Part shown: positions 1 to 7,291 of the stretch, piece after piece | How the letters are laid out: each line of letters starts with the position of its first letter | Position numbering within the stretch: position 1 is the first letter of the stretch | Origin: JBARCX01 sp049794535 | GTDB taxonomy: Bacteria; Pseudomonadota; Gammaproteobacteria; Xanthomonadales; Rhodanobacteraceae | DNA length: 15,565 nucleotides | Direction of reading: 5' to 3' | Assembly: GCA_049794535.1 (NCBI GenBank) | Contig: JBARCX010000032.1 | Location: forward strand, 1-15,565 | Made by a program: the position numbers and the translations under genes | The notes under the pieces: model-generated | What the model was told of the DNA's origin: nothing | What the model saw: only the letters and a program-made list of their open reading frames with translations | Database searches by the model: none

Positions 1-1632
1 GTCCTGACCACGGACGGCGTCCTTCACTGTTTGCAGGCTTGCCCCCACCGAGGTGGCCACGGCCTGCATATCCTCGCCCTTACGAAGGCGAGCCAGCAAC
101 TCATCAGCGCGCTTCTTGGCTGCATCATCAATGCGCTGATCAAGGATTTTCTGGCGGATGGTATCGTGCACTTCAGCCAACGGACGTACAGCGGCCGCTA
201 CGTGCTTGTCGATATGGATCACCACCGAATCGTTGGTGCCCAGATTGATCAATGCGGAATTATTACCCTGCGCTAGTACGTCGTCGGAGAATGCCGCAGC
301 AACTACCTTAGCGTTCGCTGCGATGCCATCGCCACCATTGCGGCTAAACAAGCTGGTGCTTTTGATTGGCAGATTCAGTGCCTTCGCAGCTGCATCCAAC
401 GAGCCCGGGTTTTGATTGGCCTGATCGACCAACTGGCCAGCGACATCATTGAATTTACGGGTACCCTCGGCTGCCTGCGCCTCTTTCGCCAATGTGTCAC
501 GCACCTCAGCGAATGGCTTGGCCTCTCCACTGTGCACGTCGCGCAGCCAAAGGATGTGATAACCCTCATCCGATAGCACTGGCTTGGAAATTTGCCCCTT
601 CTGCAACGAGAACAAGGCATTGTCGAAAGCTGCGTTAGTCACGCCCTTTTCCAACCAACCCAGATCACCGCCCTGACTCTTGGAACCAAGGTCGTCAGAA
701 TCCTGCTGGGCCAGCTTGGCAAAATCAGCCGGGGTAGCTTCAGCGGCAATCTTTTCAGCCTTAGCCAGTGCGTCCTTCTGCTGTGCAGGGGTGGCGTTCT
801 TCGGCACATTGATCAAGATGTGCGAGACCAAGCGCTGCTCCGGCTGCACGAAGCGCTGTTTCTCATCCTCGTAACGCTTCTTGAGGTCGTCTTCGCTCGG
901 CGGCGTATCAAGCTTGAGGTCAGCACCGTTGACTTCGATGTACTTCACCGAAACCTGTTCCGGGTTCATGAAGTCAGCTTGGTGGGCTTTGTAATACGTC
1001 TCAATCTCTGCATCACCCACGTTACTGTCGGCGGGTGCCGGGCGTGGCAATGCGAAATAACGCACATCGCGCCGCTGGAGGCGCAATGCTAGGAATCGAT
1101 CCACGTCAGCATCGGTGATGATTTCGCTGGAGGTGATCGCATCGGGCAACAGGCTGATCGCAAGCGACGTGCGCACGTCGTCCTCGAACATGTCAGGCGT
1201 CTTATTCTGGGCAGCCAACAGCGCACGATAGGTCTGGGGATCAAACTTACCGTTAATCTGGAAACCTGGGATACCAGCAATGGTGTCGCGCATTGCTTGC
1301 GTCGACACGCGCATGCCCAGGTCTTCATTCGCCTGGATCAGCAATTGCTGGTCGATCATCGAGTCCAGTATGCGCTGCTTCGTCTCAGGCTTCTCAAACA
1401 CACTGGCGTCGAAGCTATCGCCCTGCTGATCGCGTGCCTGCTGGCGCAGCTGGTTCAGTCGATCTTGGAATTGTTGCTGGCTGATCTCGTGCTTACCCAC
1501 TTTCGCTACGAAAGTTTCAACCTGCGAGCTGAAGTAACCCTCGATGCCAAAAAATGACATGGCGAAAACGGCGACGCCAAGCACGATGATCGATGGCCAC
1601 CCCTTCATCTTGTTACCAAGTGACTGAAGCAT
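1..1632 (-). CDS. ppiD: Peptidyl-prolyl cis-trans isomerase PpiD, partial (C-terminus beyond window)
   Basis: Reading the minus strand from the ATG at 1632 gives an uninterrupted frame of 544 codons that leaves the window at base 1 without a stop, so the gene is partial at its 3' end. Residues 1-11 are short and basic, and residues 12-31 form one membrane helix (from WPSIIVLG), giving an inner-membrane anchor with a large periplasmic domain. Residues 35-190 match the SurA/PpiD N-terminal chaperone region. Residues about 266-363 form a parvulin domain, with VSHILI, GGDLGWLEKG and the closing GYHILWL. PpiD is known as a SecYEG-associated periplasmic chaperone that helps newly exported proteins fold. 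Family members are usually a little over 600 residues, so about 100 are missing. The start is supported by the membrane anchor and a GGGAAA stretch upstream. It lies downstream of the tRNA-Asp hairpin, in the usual lon-hupB-ppiD order. Confidence 0.95.
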   Translation of the reverse strand, partial: MLQSLGNKMKGWPSIIVLGVAVFAMSFFGIEGYFSSQVETFVAKVGKHEISQQQFQDRLNQLRQQARDQQGDSFDASVFEKPETKQRILDSMIDQQLLIQANEDLGMRVSTQAMRDTIAGIPGFQINGKFDPQTYRALLAAQNKTPDMFEDDVRTSLAISLLPDAITSSEIITDADVDRFLALRLQRRDVRYFALPRPAPADSNVGDAEIETYYKAHQADFMNPEQVSVKYIEVNGADLKLDTPPSEDDLKKRYEDEKQRFVQPEQRLVSHILINVPKNATPAQQKDALAKAEKIAAEATPADFAKLAQQDSDDLGSKSQGGDLGWLEKGVTNAAFDNALFSLQKGQISKPVLSDEGYHILWLRDVHSGEAKPFAEVRDTLAKEAQAAEGTRKFNDVAGQLVDQANQNPGSLDAAAKALNLPIKSTSLFSRNGGDGIAANAKVVAAAFSDDVLAQGNNSALINLGTNDSVVIHIDKHVAAAVRPLAEVHDTIRQKILDQRIDDAAKKRADELLARLRKGEDMQAVATSVGASLQTVKDAVRGQD

Positions 1633-1683
1633 GGAATTTCCCGCAATCCGATGGTTGGCGCAGTAAGCGCGATGCGTAAATGA

Positions 1684-1708
1684 CAAGGGCGCCACACGGG
1701 CGCCCTTG
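1684..1708 (-). terminator. Hairpin terminator candidate after tRNA-Asp
   Basis: A perfect 10-bp GC-rich stem (1684-1693 with 1699-1708) closes a 5-base loop. It starts 7 bases past the CCA end of tRNA-Asp on the minus strand. Only a weak T stretch (TCATTT) follows, so it may be a partial terminator or a 3'-end processing and stability element ahead of ppiD. Confidence 0.6.
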
Positions 1709-1715
1709 CGAACAG

Positions 1716-1792
1716 TGGCGGAGCGGACGGGACTCGAACCCGCGACCTCCGGCGTGACAGGCCAGCATTCTAACCAACTGAACTACCGCTCC
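1716..1792 (-). tRNA. tRNA-Asp (anticodon GTC)
   Basis: The minus-strand cloverleaf has a 7-bp acceptor GGAGCGG/CCGCTCC, discriminator G and encoded CCA (1716-1718). The anticodon loop CTGTCAC gives anticodon GTC, and the T arm carries GGTTCGA. It is 77 bases long and close to the E. coli tRNA-Asp sequence. It sits 7 bases after tRNA-Val, so both probably come from one precursor. Confidence 0.97.
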
Positions 1793-1799
1793 GCATTTC

Positions 1800-1874
1800 T
1801 GGTGGGCGCTGTAGGGATCGAACCTACGACCCTCGCCTTGTAAGGGCGACGCTCTACCGCTGAGCTAAGCGCCC
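1800..1874 (-). tRNA. tRNA-Val (anticodon TAC)
   Basis: The minus-strand cloverleaf has acceptor GGGCGCT/AGCGCCC, discriminator A and encoded CCA (1800-1802). The anticodon loop CTTACAA gives TAC. It is 75 bases long. Its 5' end is only 19 bases after the hupB stop codon with no room for a terminator, so it may be cut from the hupB transcript. Confidence 0.97.
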
Positions 1875-1893
1875 GAAATCAAGCACAAGCCGC

Positions 1894-2166
1894 TTAGTTT
1901 AGGGCGTCTTTGAGCGTCTTACCAGCCTTGAATGCCGGAACCTTCGAAGCCGCGATCTTGATCGTTTCGTTGGTGCGCGGATTGCGGCCAGTACGAGCAG
2001 CGCGCTTGCGCACGGTGAAGGTACCGAAACCCACCACCGCCACGTCCTCACCCTTCTTGAGCGACTTCTGCACAGTCTCTAAGTAGGCTTCCAGTGCACG
2101 ACCAGCATCGGCCTTGGTCAGCTCGGCCTTTTCGGCGATGGCATTGATCAGATCGGTTTTATTCAT
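1894..2166 (-). CDS. hupB: DNA-binding protein HU, beta-type
   Basis: This 90-residue protein covers the full length of the HU/IHF family. HU is a dimeric nucleoid protein that binds and bends DNA with little sequence preference and affects supercoiling, replication and repair. The N-terminal helices (MNKTDLINAIAEKA) are typical of HU. The core VGFGTFTVRKRAARTGRNP leads into the DNA-embracing arm with R61-N62-P63, whose proline intercalates in known HU structures. The C-terminal helix ends in AGKTLKDALN. HU rather than IHF is favoured by the sequence and by its position directly after lon, where gammaproteobacteria keep hupB. The ATG at 2166 has AAGGGAG 7 bases upstream. A candidate promoter lies at 2316-2344, leaving a leader of about 140 bases. 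The tRNA-Val gene follows after 19 bases. Confidence 0.97.
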   Translation of the reverse strand: MNKTDLINAIAEKAELTKADAGRALEAYLETVQKSLKKGEDVAVVGFGTFTVRKRAARTGRNPRTNETIKIAASKVPAFKAGKTLKDALN

Positions 2167-2180
2167 TGAGACACTCCCTT

Positions 2181-2190
2181 TAAACGTTTA
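2181..2190. repeat. Perfect 10-bp palindrome upstream of hupB
   Basis: TAAACGTTTA is a perfect palindrome in the hupB leader, just before the ribosome binding site. It overlaps the stop codon of the possible upstream ORF. It could be a protein-binding site or chance. The sequence alone does not decide. Confidence 0.4.
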
Positions 2191-2232
2191 TGCGGCCCGC
2201 GTGGTCAGTCTGGGACGAGACGACGCCGCCAT
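2188..2232 (-). CDS. Possible 14-residue upstream ORF in the hupB leader
   Basis: An ATG at 2232 (minus) opens a 14-codon frame, MAASSRPRLTTRAA, ending in TAA at 2188, 21 bases before the hupB ATG. AGGGAG lies 9 bases before its start, which is a usable ribosome binding site. It lies wholly within the predicted hupB leader. Leader peptides can couple translation to a downstream gene, but no run of one regulatory amino acid is seen apart from three arginines. An ORF this short can arise by chance in GC-rich DNA. I know no described homologue. Confidence 0.25.
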   Translation of the reverse strand: MAASSRPRLTTRAA

Positions 2233-2315
2233 GGTTGATGGCTCCCTAGGGGGCGCCGCCTCGCGACCCCGCAGCACTGCGCTCTACGACGAGGCGCTAG
2301 ATTTGCGGTGCCGCC

Positions 2316-2344
2316 TTTATACCAGTGCCCTTGAGGGTCCGCAA
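2316..2344 (-). promoter_or_regulatory. Sigma-70-type promoter for hupB
   Basis: On the minus strand, TTGCGG (2339-2344) and TATAAA (2316-2321) are separated by exactly 17 bases. Transcription would start near 2309 and give a GC-rich leader of about 140 bases before hupB. It lies past the lon hairpin, so hupB can be expressed apart from lon. HU genes in E. coli have several promoters, so others may exist. Confidence 0.55.
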
Positions 2345-2443
2345 CATAAGCAATACCAAGGCTTTCAGCGATTCGACACTATGTGAATGCACTTGCAATA
2401 TGTGACGCAAAGACGTAACGCGATGACAGCAACCACAGTGCGA

Positions 2444-2475
2444 AATGGGCGACACACTTGAGTGTGCCGCCCATT
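2444..2475 (-). terminator. Hairpin terminator candidate after lon
   Basis: A long imperfect stem (2444-2457 with 2462-2475, one A-C mismatch) closes a 4-base loop. It begins 24 bases past the lon stop on the minus strand. The following stretch is only TTTCG, so the T-tract is weak. It separates lon from the hupB promoter. Confidence 0.6.
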
Positions 2476-2499
2476 CGATATTACGGCTAGATCATCCTA

Positions 2500-5016
2500 T
2501 CAATGCGTCCGTGTATGCGACTCAGAGGAGTCCTCACGCGGCGCCTCAACAGTACCCGCCTGCTCAGCCCCTTTTGCCGACAACGGCTGTAGCGGGCGTT
2601 CAAGGGCTATGCCCAACACTTCGTCGATCCAGCGCACGGGATGGATATCAAGCGAGCCGGTGATGTTTTCCGGAATATCAGCCAGATCCTTACGATTTTC
2701 GTCAGGAATGATCACCGTCGTAATTCCACCACGGTGTGCCGCCAATAGCTTCTCTTTGAGACCACCGATCGGAAGCACACGACCACGCAATGTAATTTCA
2801 CCGGTCATTGCCACCTCGGAGCGCACTGGCACCTTGGTCAACGCCGACACCAAAGCTGTGCACATCGCGATGCCTGCGCTAGGCCCATCCTTTGGCGTTG
2901 CACCTTCCGGTACATGGATATGCAGGTCCAGTTTTTCGTGGAAATCGGGTTCAATACCAAGCTGACTGGCGCGCGCACGAACCACCGACAAAGCGGCCTG
3001 GATGGACTCTTTCATCACATCGCCAAGCTGACCGGTATTTACCAATCGCCCTTTACCAGCCACCACAGAGGCTTCGATGCTGAGCAAATCACCACCCACC
3101 TGCGTCCAGGCGAGGCCGGTCACCAGACCAATTTCATTCTGCTGCTCTTTACGACCGAAGTCGAAGCGCCGCACGCCGAGGTAATGATCAAGATTGGTCG
3201 CATCGACATGAATCTGTCCAGCGCCAGCCTTAGCTTTGGATTTAGCCGTCTTTACGGCCACATTTTTAGCCTTCGCCTTGACAACACTCTTGACCTTTCC
3301 AGACTCCCCTAAAGCGATTTTCTTAACCACTTTACGACAGATCTTGGATATCTCACGCTCAAGATTACGCACGCCAGACTCACGCGTGTAATAGCGCACG
3401 ATATCGAGCAACGCATCCTCGCCAACACTCAACTCTTCTAGCTTCAGACCATTGGCCTTGAGCTGCTTCGGCAACAAATACTTCTGCGCGATCGCAAGCT
3501 TTTCGTCCTCGGTATAGCCAGGAATACGGATCACTTCCATGCGATCCAGCAACGGGCCGGGAATGTTCAACGAGTTCGCTGTAGCGATCCACATCACCTC
3601 AGAGAGGTCCAGATCGACCTCGAGATAGTGATCATTGAACGCATGATTCTGTTCAGGATCGAGCACCTCAAGCAGCGCCGAAGAGGGATCGCCGCGGAAA
3701 TCCATCGACATCTTGTCGATCTCATCCAGCACGAACAATGGATTTTTCGTACCAATCTTGTTCATGTTCTGCACGATGCGACCTGGCATCGAGCCAATAT
3801 AAGTGCGCCGATGCCCCCGAATCTCGGCCTCGTCACGCACGCCGCCCAGACTCATGCGGACAAATTTGCGGTTGGTCGCCTTGGCAATCGACTGACCCAG
3901 TGAGGTTTTGCCCACACCCGGCGGCCCGACCAAACAAAGAATCGGGCCCTTCATGGTATTCACTCGCTGCTGTACGGCGAGATATTCGAGAATGCGATCT
4001 TTCACCTTCTCCAAGCCGAAATGATCAGCATCGAGCACGGTCTGCGCTACCGCGAGATCCTTGCGCACCTTGCTGCGTTTTTTCCATGGCACACCCACCA
4101 GCCAATCGAGGTAGTTACGCACCACCGTCGCCTCAGCGGACATCGGCGACATCTGCCGTAGCTTGCCAAACTCCTGCTTGGCCTTCGCCAGCACAGCCTT
4201 GGGCATGCCGGCTGACTCGATCTTCTTTTGTAGCTCCTCGATTTCGTTCGGACCGTCCTCGCCCTCGCCCAACTCCTTCTGAATCGCCTTCATCTGTTCG
4301 TTGAGGTAGTACTCGCGCTGGCTCTTTTCCATCTGCGATTTGACGCGGCCGCGGATGCGCTTTTCGACCTGCTGCAAGTCCATCTCACCGTCGACAAGGC
4401 CGATCAACAGCTCGAGTCGCTGGGCCACATCCGTGGTTTCCAGCACTTTTTGCTTATCAGCCATGCGTACAGAGAGATGCGCAGCAATGGAATCCGCCAC
4501 ACGCGACGGGTCATCAATACCCGAGAGGGTAGCCAACACTTCAGGTGGTAGTTTGCGACTCTGTTTGACCAACTGCTCGAACAGCGAAATCAGCGTACGC
4601 GACACCACGTCAAGCTCGCGTTCCTTGGTACTGTAGACAGGCTCGATGATGCGCGAGCGGGCACTGAGCATGCCGCCATCTTCGTGGTAGTCCTCGATCG
4701 CTACGCGCGACTGACCTTCAACCAACACCTTAACCGTGCCGTCAGGCAACTTCAGCAGTTGCAGCACGCCAGCCAATGTTCCGATCTGGTGAAGATCCTC
4801 AATAGCTGGGTCATCAATGTCTGGACTTTTCTGTGCCACGAGCAGGATCTGCCGCTCGCCTTCCATGGCGCGCTCAAGCGCACGCATGGATTTGTCTCGG
4901 CCAACGAACAGCGGGATGACCATGTGCGGATAAACCACCACGTCGCGCAGCGGCAGGACCGGCAATGCGTCCAGCACAGTACCCGTGGCGGTGGAGGATG
5001 TGGCGTTTTTAGCCAT
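2500..5016 (-). CDS. lon: ATP-dependent protease Lon
   Basis: Lon is a cytosolic homohexameric AAA+ serine protease that degrades misfolded and selected regulatory proteins. The 838-residue product has all domains in order: the N-terminal LON substrate-binding domain (about 18-210), a coiled linker (about 210-310), the AAA+ module with Walker A GPPGVGKT (364-371) and Walker B FVLDEID (428-434), and the protease domain with the Ser713-Lys756 dyad in PKDGPSAG and GGLKEKLL. The 43-residue dyad spacing equals that of E. coli Lon (679/722). A Lys/Ala-rich segment at about 570-600 is inserted between the AAA+ and protease domains, and the C-terminus has a polar tail, so the protein is longer than the 784 residues of E. 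coli. I chose the ATG at 5016, with AGGGAA upstream, over a GTG at 5061 whose extension does not fit the family. No clear heat-shock promoter is visible in the 5017-5133 leader. Confidence 0.98.
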   Translation of the reverse strand: MAKNATSSTATGTVLDALPVLPLRDVVVYPHMVIPLFVGRDKSMRALERAMEGERQILLVAQKSPDIDDPAIEDLHQIGTLAGVLQLLKLPDGTVKVLVEGQSRVAIEDYHEDGGMLSARSRIIEPVYSTKERELDVVSRTLISLFEQLVKQSRKLPPEVLATLSGIDDPSRVADSIAAHLSVRMADKQKVLETTDVAQRLELLIGLVDGEMDLQQVEKRIRGRVKSQMEKSQREYYLNEQMKAIQKELGEGEDGPNEIEELQKKIESAGMPKAVLAKAKQEFGKLRQMSPMSAEATVVRNYLDWLVGVPWKKRSKVRKDLAVAQTVLDADHFGLEKVKDRILEYLAVQQRVNTMKGPILCLVGPPGVGKTSLGQSIAKATNRKFVRMSLGGVRDEAEIRGHRRTYIGSMPGRIVQNMNKIGTKNPLFVLDEIDKMSMDFRGDPSSALLEVLDPEQNHAFNDHYLEVDLDLSEVMWIATANSLNIPGPLLDRMEVIRIPGYTEDEKLAIAQKYLLPKQLKANGLKLEELSVGEDALLDIVRYYTRESGVRNLEREISKICRKVVKKIALGESGKVKSVVKAKAKNVAVKTAKSKAKAGAGQIHVDATNLDHYLGVRRFDFGRKEQQNEIGLVTGLAWTQVGGDLLSIEASVVAGKGRLVNTGQLGDVMKESIQAALSVVRARASQLGIEPDFHEKLDLHIHVPEGATPKDGPSAGIAMCTALVSALTKVPVRSEVAMTGEITLRGRVLPIGGLKEKLLAAHRGGITTVIIPDENRKDLADIPENITGSLDIHPVRWIDEVLGIALERPLQPLSAKGAEQAGTVEAPREDSSESHTRTH

Positions 5017-5133
5017 CGAAAGAATTCCCTTGTGGGATATGGAACACACTCGCCCCGACACTGCGCCGGAGGCACTATTACGTCAAGTGGAGGCTAAGGG
5101 GCCTGCACACAAGTGCATGTCTGGCAACAGAAA

Positions 5134-5170
5134 CACAACGGCCCCGACGCAGAACGCCGAGGCCGTTGTG
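5134..5170 (-). terminator. Hairpin terminator candidate after clpX
   Basis: A perfect 10-bp stem (5134-5143 with 5161-5170) closes a 17-base loop. On the minus strand it follows the clpX stop by 22 bases and is followed by TTTCTGTTG, a modest T-rich tract. It probably ends or trims the clpX transcript before lon. Confidence 0.6.
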
Positions 5171-5192
5171 GGCTGCAGAATGGCTCAGGAGA

Positions 5193-6488
5193 TCAAGCGG
5201 CGTCGCCACCCTCACCCGCGATGCGCTGCTGCTGCAGATTGCCGCGATAGATCAGGTATGGCTCAGCCTGACCCTCGATCACTGCATCATCCACGACCAC
5301 CTTGCTGACATGCTCAAGTGACGGCAGTTCATACATGGTGTCCAGCAATACCTGCTCAAGAATAGTACGAAGGCCACGCGCCCCCGTCTTGCGCTTGAGC
5401 GCCTTCTTGGCGATCGCCTGCAGCGCCTCTGGACGAAACTCCAGCTCTGCACCTTCCATCTCGAACAGCTTCTTGAACTGCTTGGTGACCGCATTACGCG
5501 GCTCGGTAAGGATTTTTACCAGCGCAGGCTCGTCCAACTCATCGAGCGTAGCCACCACCGGCAAACGACCCACGAACTCCGGGATCAAGCCAAACTTGAC
5601 CAAGTCAGACGGCTCGACTTCGGACAACAGCTTACCCAAGTTCTCCGTACGCTCTTTGCTACGTACTTCGGCGCTAAAACCAATACCCGTGGTTTCCGAA
5701 CGCTGCTGGATCACTTTCTCCAGCCCCGCGAACGCGCCGCCACAGATAAACAGGATGTTCTTGGTATCGACCTGCAAGAATTCCTGCTGGGGATGCTTGC
5801 GCCCACCCTGCGGCGGCACCGAGGCCAAAGTACCCTCGATCAGCTTCAGCAATGCCTGCTGTACACCCTCACCCGAAACATCTCGGGTAATCGACGGGTT
5901 CTCACTCTTGCGCGAGATCTTGTCGATTTCGTCGATGTAAACAATGCCCGACTGCGCCTTGTCGACGTCGTAATCGCACTTCTGCAGCAGCTTTTGGATG
6001 ATGTTCTCAACATCCTCACCCACATAGCCCGCTTCAGTAAGCGTGGTGGCATCAGCGATGGTGAACGGTACATTGAGCAAGCGTGCCAGCGTTTCCGCCA
6101 GCAATGTCTTGCCCGAACCGGTCGGACCGATCAACAAGATGTTGGATTTGGCAAGCTCGATGTCATCGCTCTTCTGGCGCGACTCCATCCGCTTGTAGTG
6201 GTTGTATACCGCTACGGACAGCGCTTTTTTGGCACGGGTCTGTCCGACCACGTACTGGTCGAGCGTCTCCATGATCTCTTTGGGCTTCGGCAACTGCGTG
6301 CGACTAGAGGCAGCTTTCTCCTCCAGTTCCTCACGGATGATGTCGTTGCACAGCTCTACGCACTCGTCGCAGATGAAAACGGACGGTCCCGCGATCAGCT
6401 TGCGCACTTCATGCTGGCTCTTGCCGCAGAAAGAGCAGTAGAGAATCTTGCCGCTGTCGTTGGAACGGCCCTGCCGCTCGTCGCTCAT
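5193..6488 (-). CDS. clpX: ATP-dependent Clp protease ATPase subunit ClpX
   Basis: ClpX is the hexameric unfoldase that recognises tagged substrates and feeds them into ClpP. The 431-residue protein is of normal length and complete. It has the N-terminal four-cysteine zinc-binding domain (Cys18, Cys21, Cys40, Cys43), Walker A GPTGSGKT (121-128), the GYVGED pore loop (154-159), Walker B IVYIDEID (182-189), the RKH pore loop (GGRKH, about 228-232), and the ClpP-docking IGF tripeptide (about 269-271). The sensor-2 motif GARGLR is near the C-terminus. The ATG at 6488 has AGGA 8 bases upstream. It lies 106 bases after clpP, with a hairpin between them, so the two genes may be only partly co-transcribed. 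Confidence 0.98.
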   Translation of the reverse strand: MSDERQGRSNDSGKILYCSFCGKSQHEVRKLIAGPSVFICDECVELCNDIIREELEEKAASSRTQLPKPKEIMETLDQYVVGQTRAKKALSVAVYNHYKRMESRQKSDDIELAKSNILLIGPTGSGKTLLAETLARLLNVPFTIADATTLTEAGYVGEDVENIIQKLLQKCDYDVDKAQSGIVYIDEIDKISRKSENPSITRDVSGEGVQQALLKLIEGTLASVPPQGGRKHPQQEFLQVDTKNILFICGGAFAGLEKVIQQRSETTGIGFSAEVRSKERTENLGKLLSEVEPSDLVKFGLIPEFVGRLPVVATLDELDEPALVKILTEPRNAVTKQFKKLFEMEGAELEFRPEALQAIAKKALKRKTGARGLRTILEQVLLDTMYELPSLEHVSKVVVDDAVIEGQAEPYLIYRGNLQQQRIAGEGGDAA

Positions 6489-6536
6489 GCTTTCGATCCT
6501 GCTGGTAAATCTGATTGCGCCGCGAGAATAACACAG

Positions 6537-6566
6537 GCCTCCGCGTCTGCATCCAGACGCAGAGGC
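6537..6566 (-). terminator. Hairpin terminator candidate after clpP
   Basis: The inner 7-bp stem GCGTCTG/CAGACGC closes a CATC loop and extends by 5 more pairs past one mismatch (6537-6566). It starts 28 bases past the clpP stop on the minus strand. The downstream TGTGTTATTC is not a proper T-tract, so termination is probably incomplete and clpX may still be reached by read-through. Confidence 0.5.
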
Positions 6567-6594
6567 TGCGCGCAGCCTTGAATGAGGCCAGGAA

Positions 6595-7224
<630 letters not shown>

Positions 7225-7291
7225 GCTTACGACTCTCCGGTTGATGTGCCTGCTGAACGGGCCTGCTTGAATCGAGCTTGATGGACGAGGC

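Noticed and set aside
3738..4304. 188-codon plus-strand frame opposite lon
   Set aside because: It is a shadow of the Lon AAA+ region with biased, low-information composition.
5017..5061. GTG start at 5061 giving a longer Lon
   Set aside because: The extra 15 residues do not resemble Lon, and the ATG at 5016 has a ribosome binding site and family-like N-terminus.
5017..5133. Heat-shock (sigma-32) promoter for lon
   Set aside because: lon is often heat-shock controlled, but I found no CTTGAAA/CCCCAT pair at proper spacing. A TTGACG (5081-5086, minus) exists without a good -10, so no promoter is called.
5793..6581. 262-codon plus-strand frame opposite clpX
   Set aside because: It is a shadow of the conserved clpX gene, with no domain and no ribosome binding site context.
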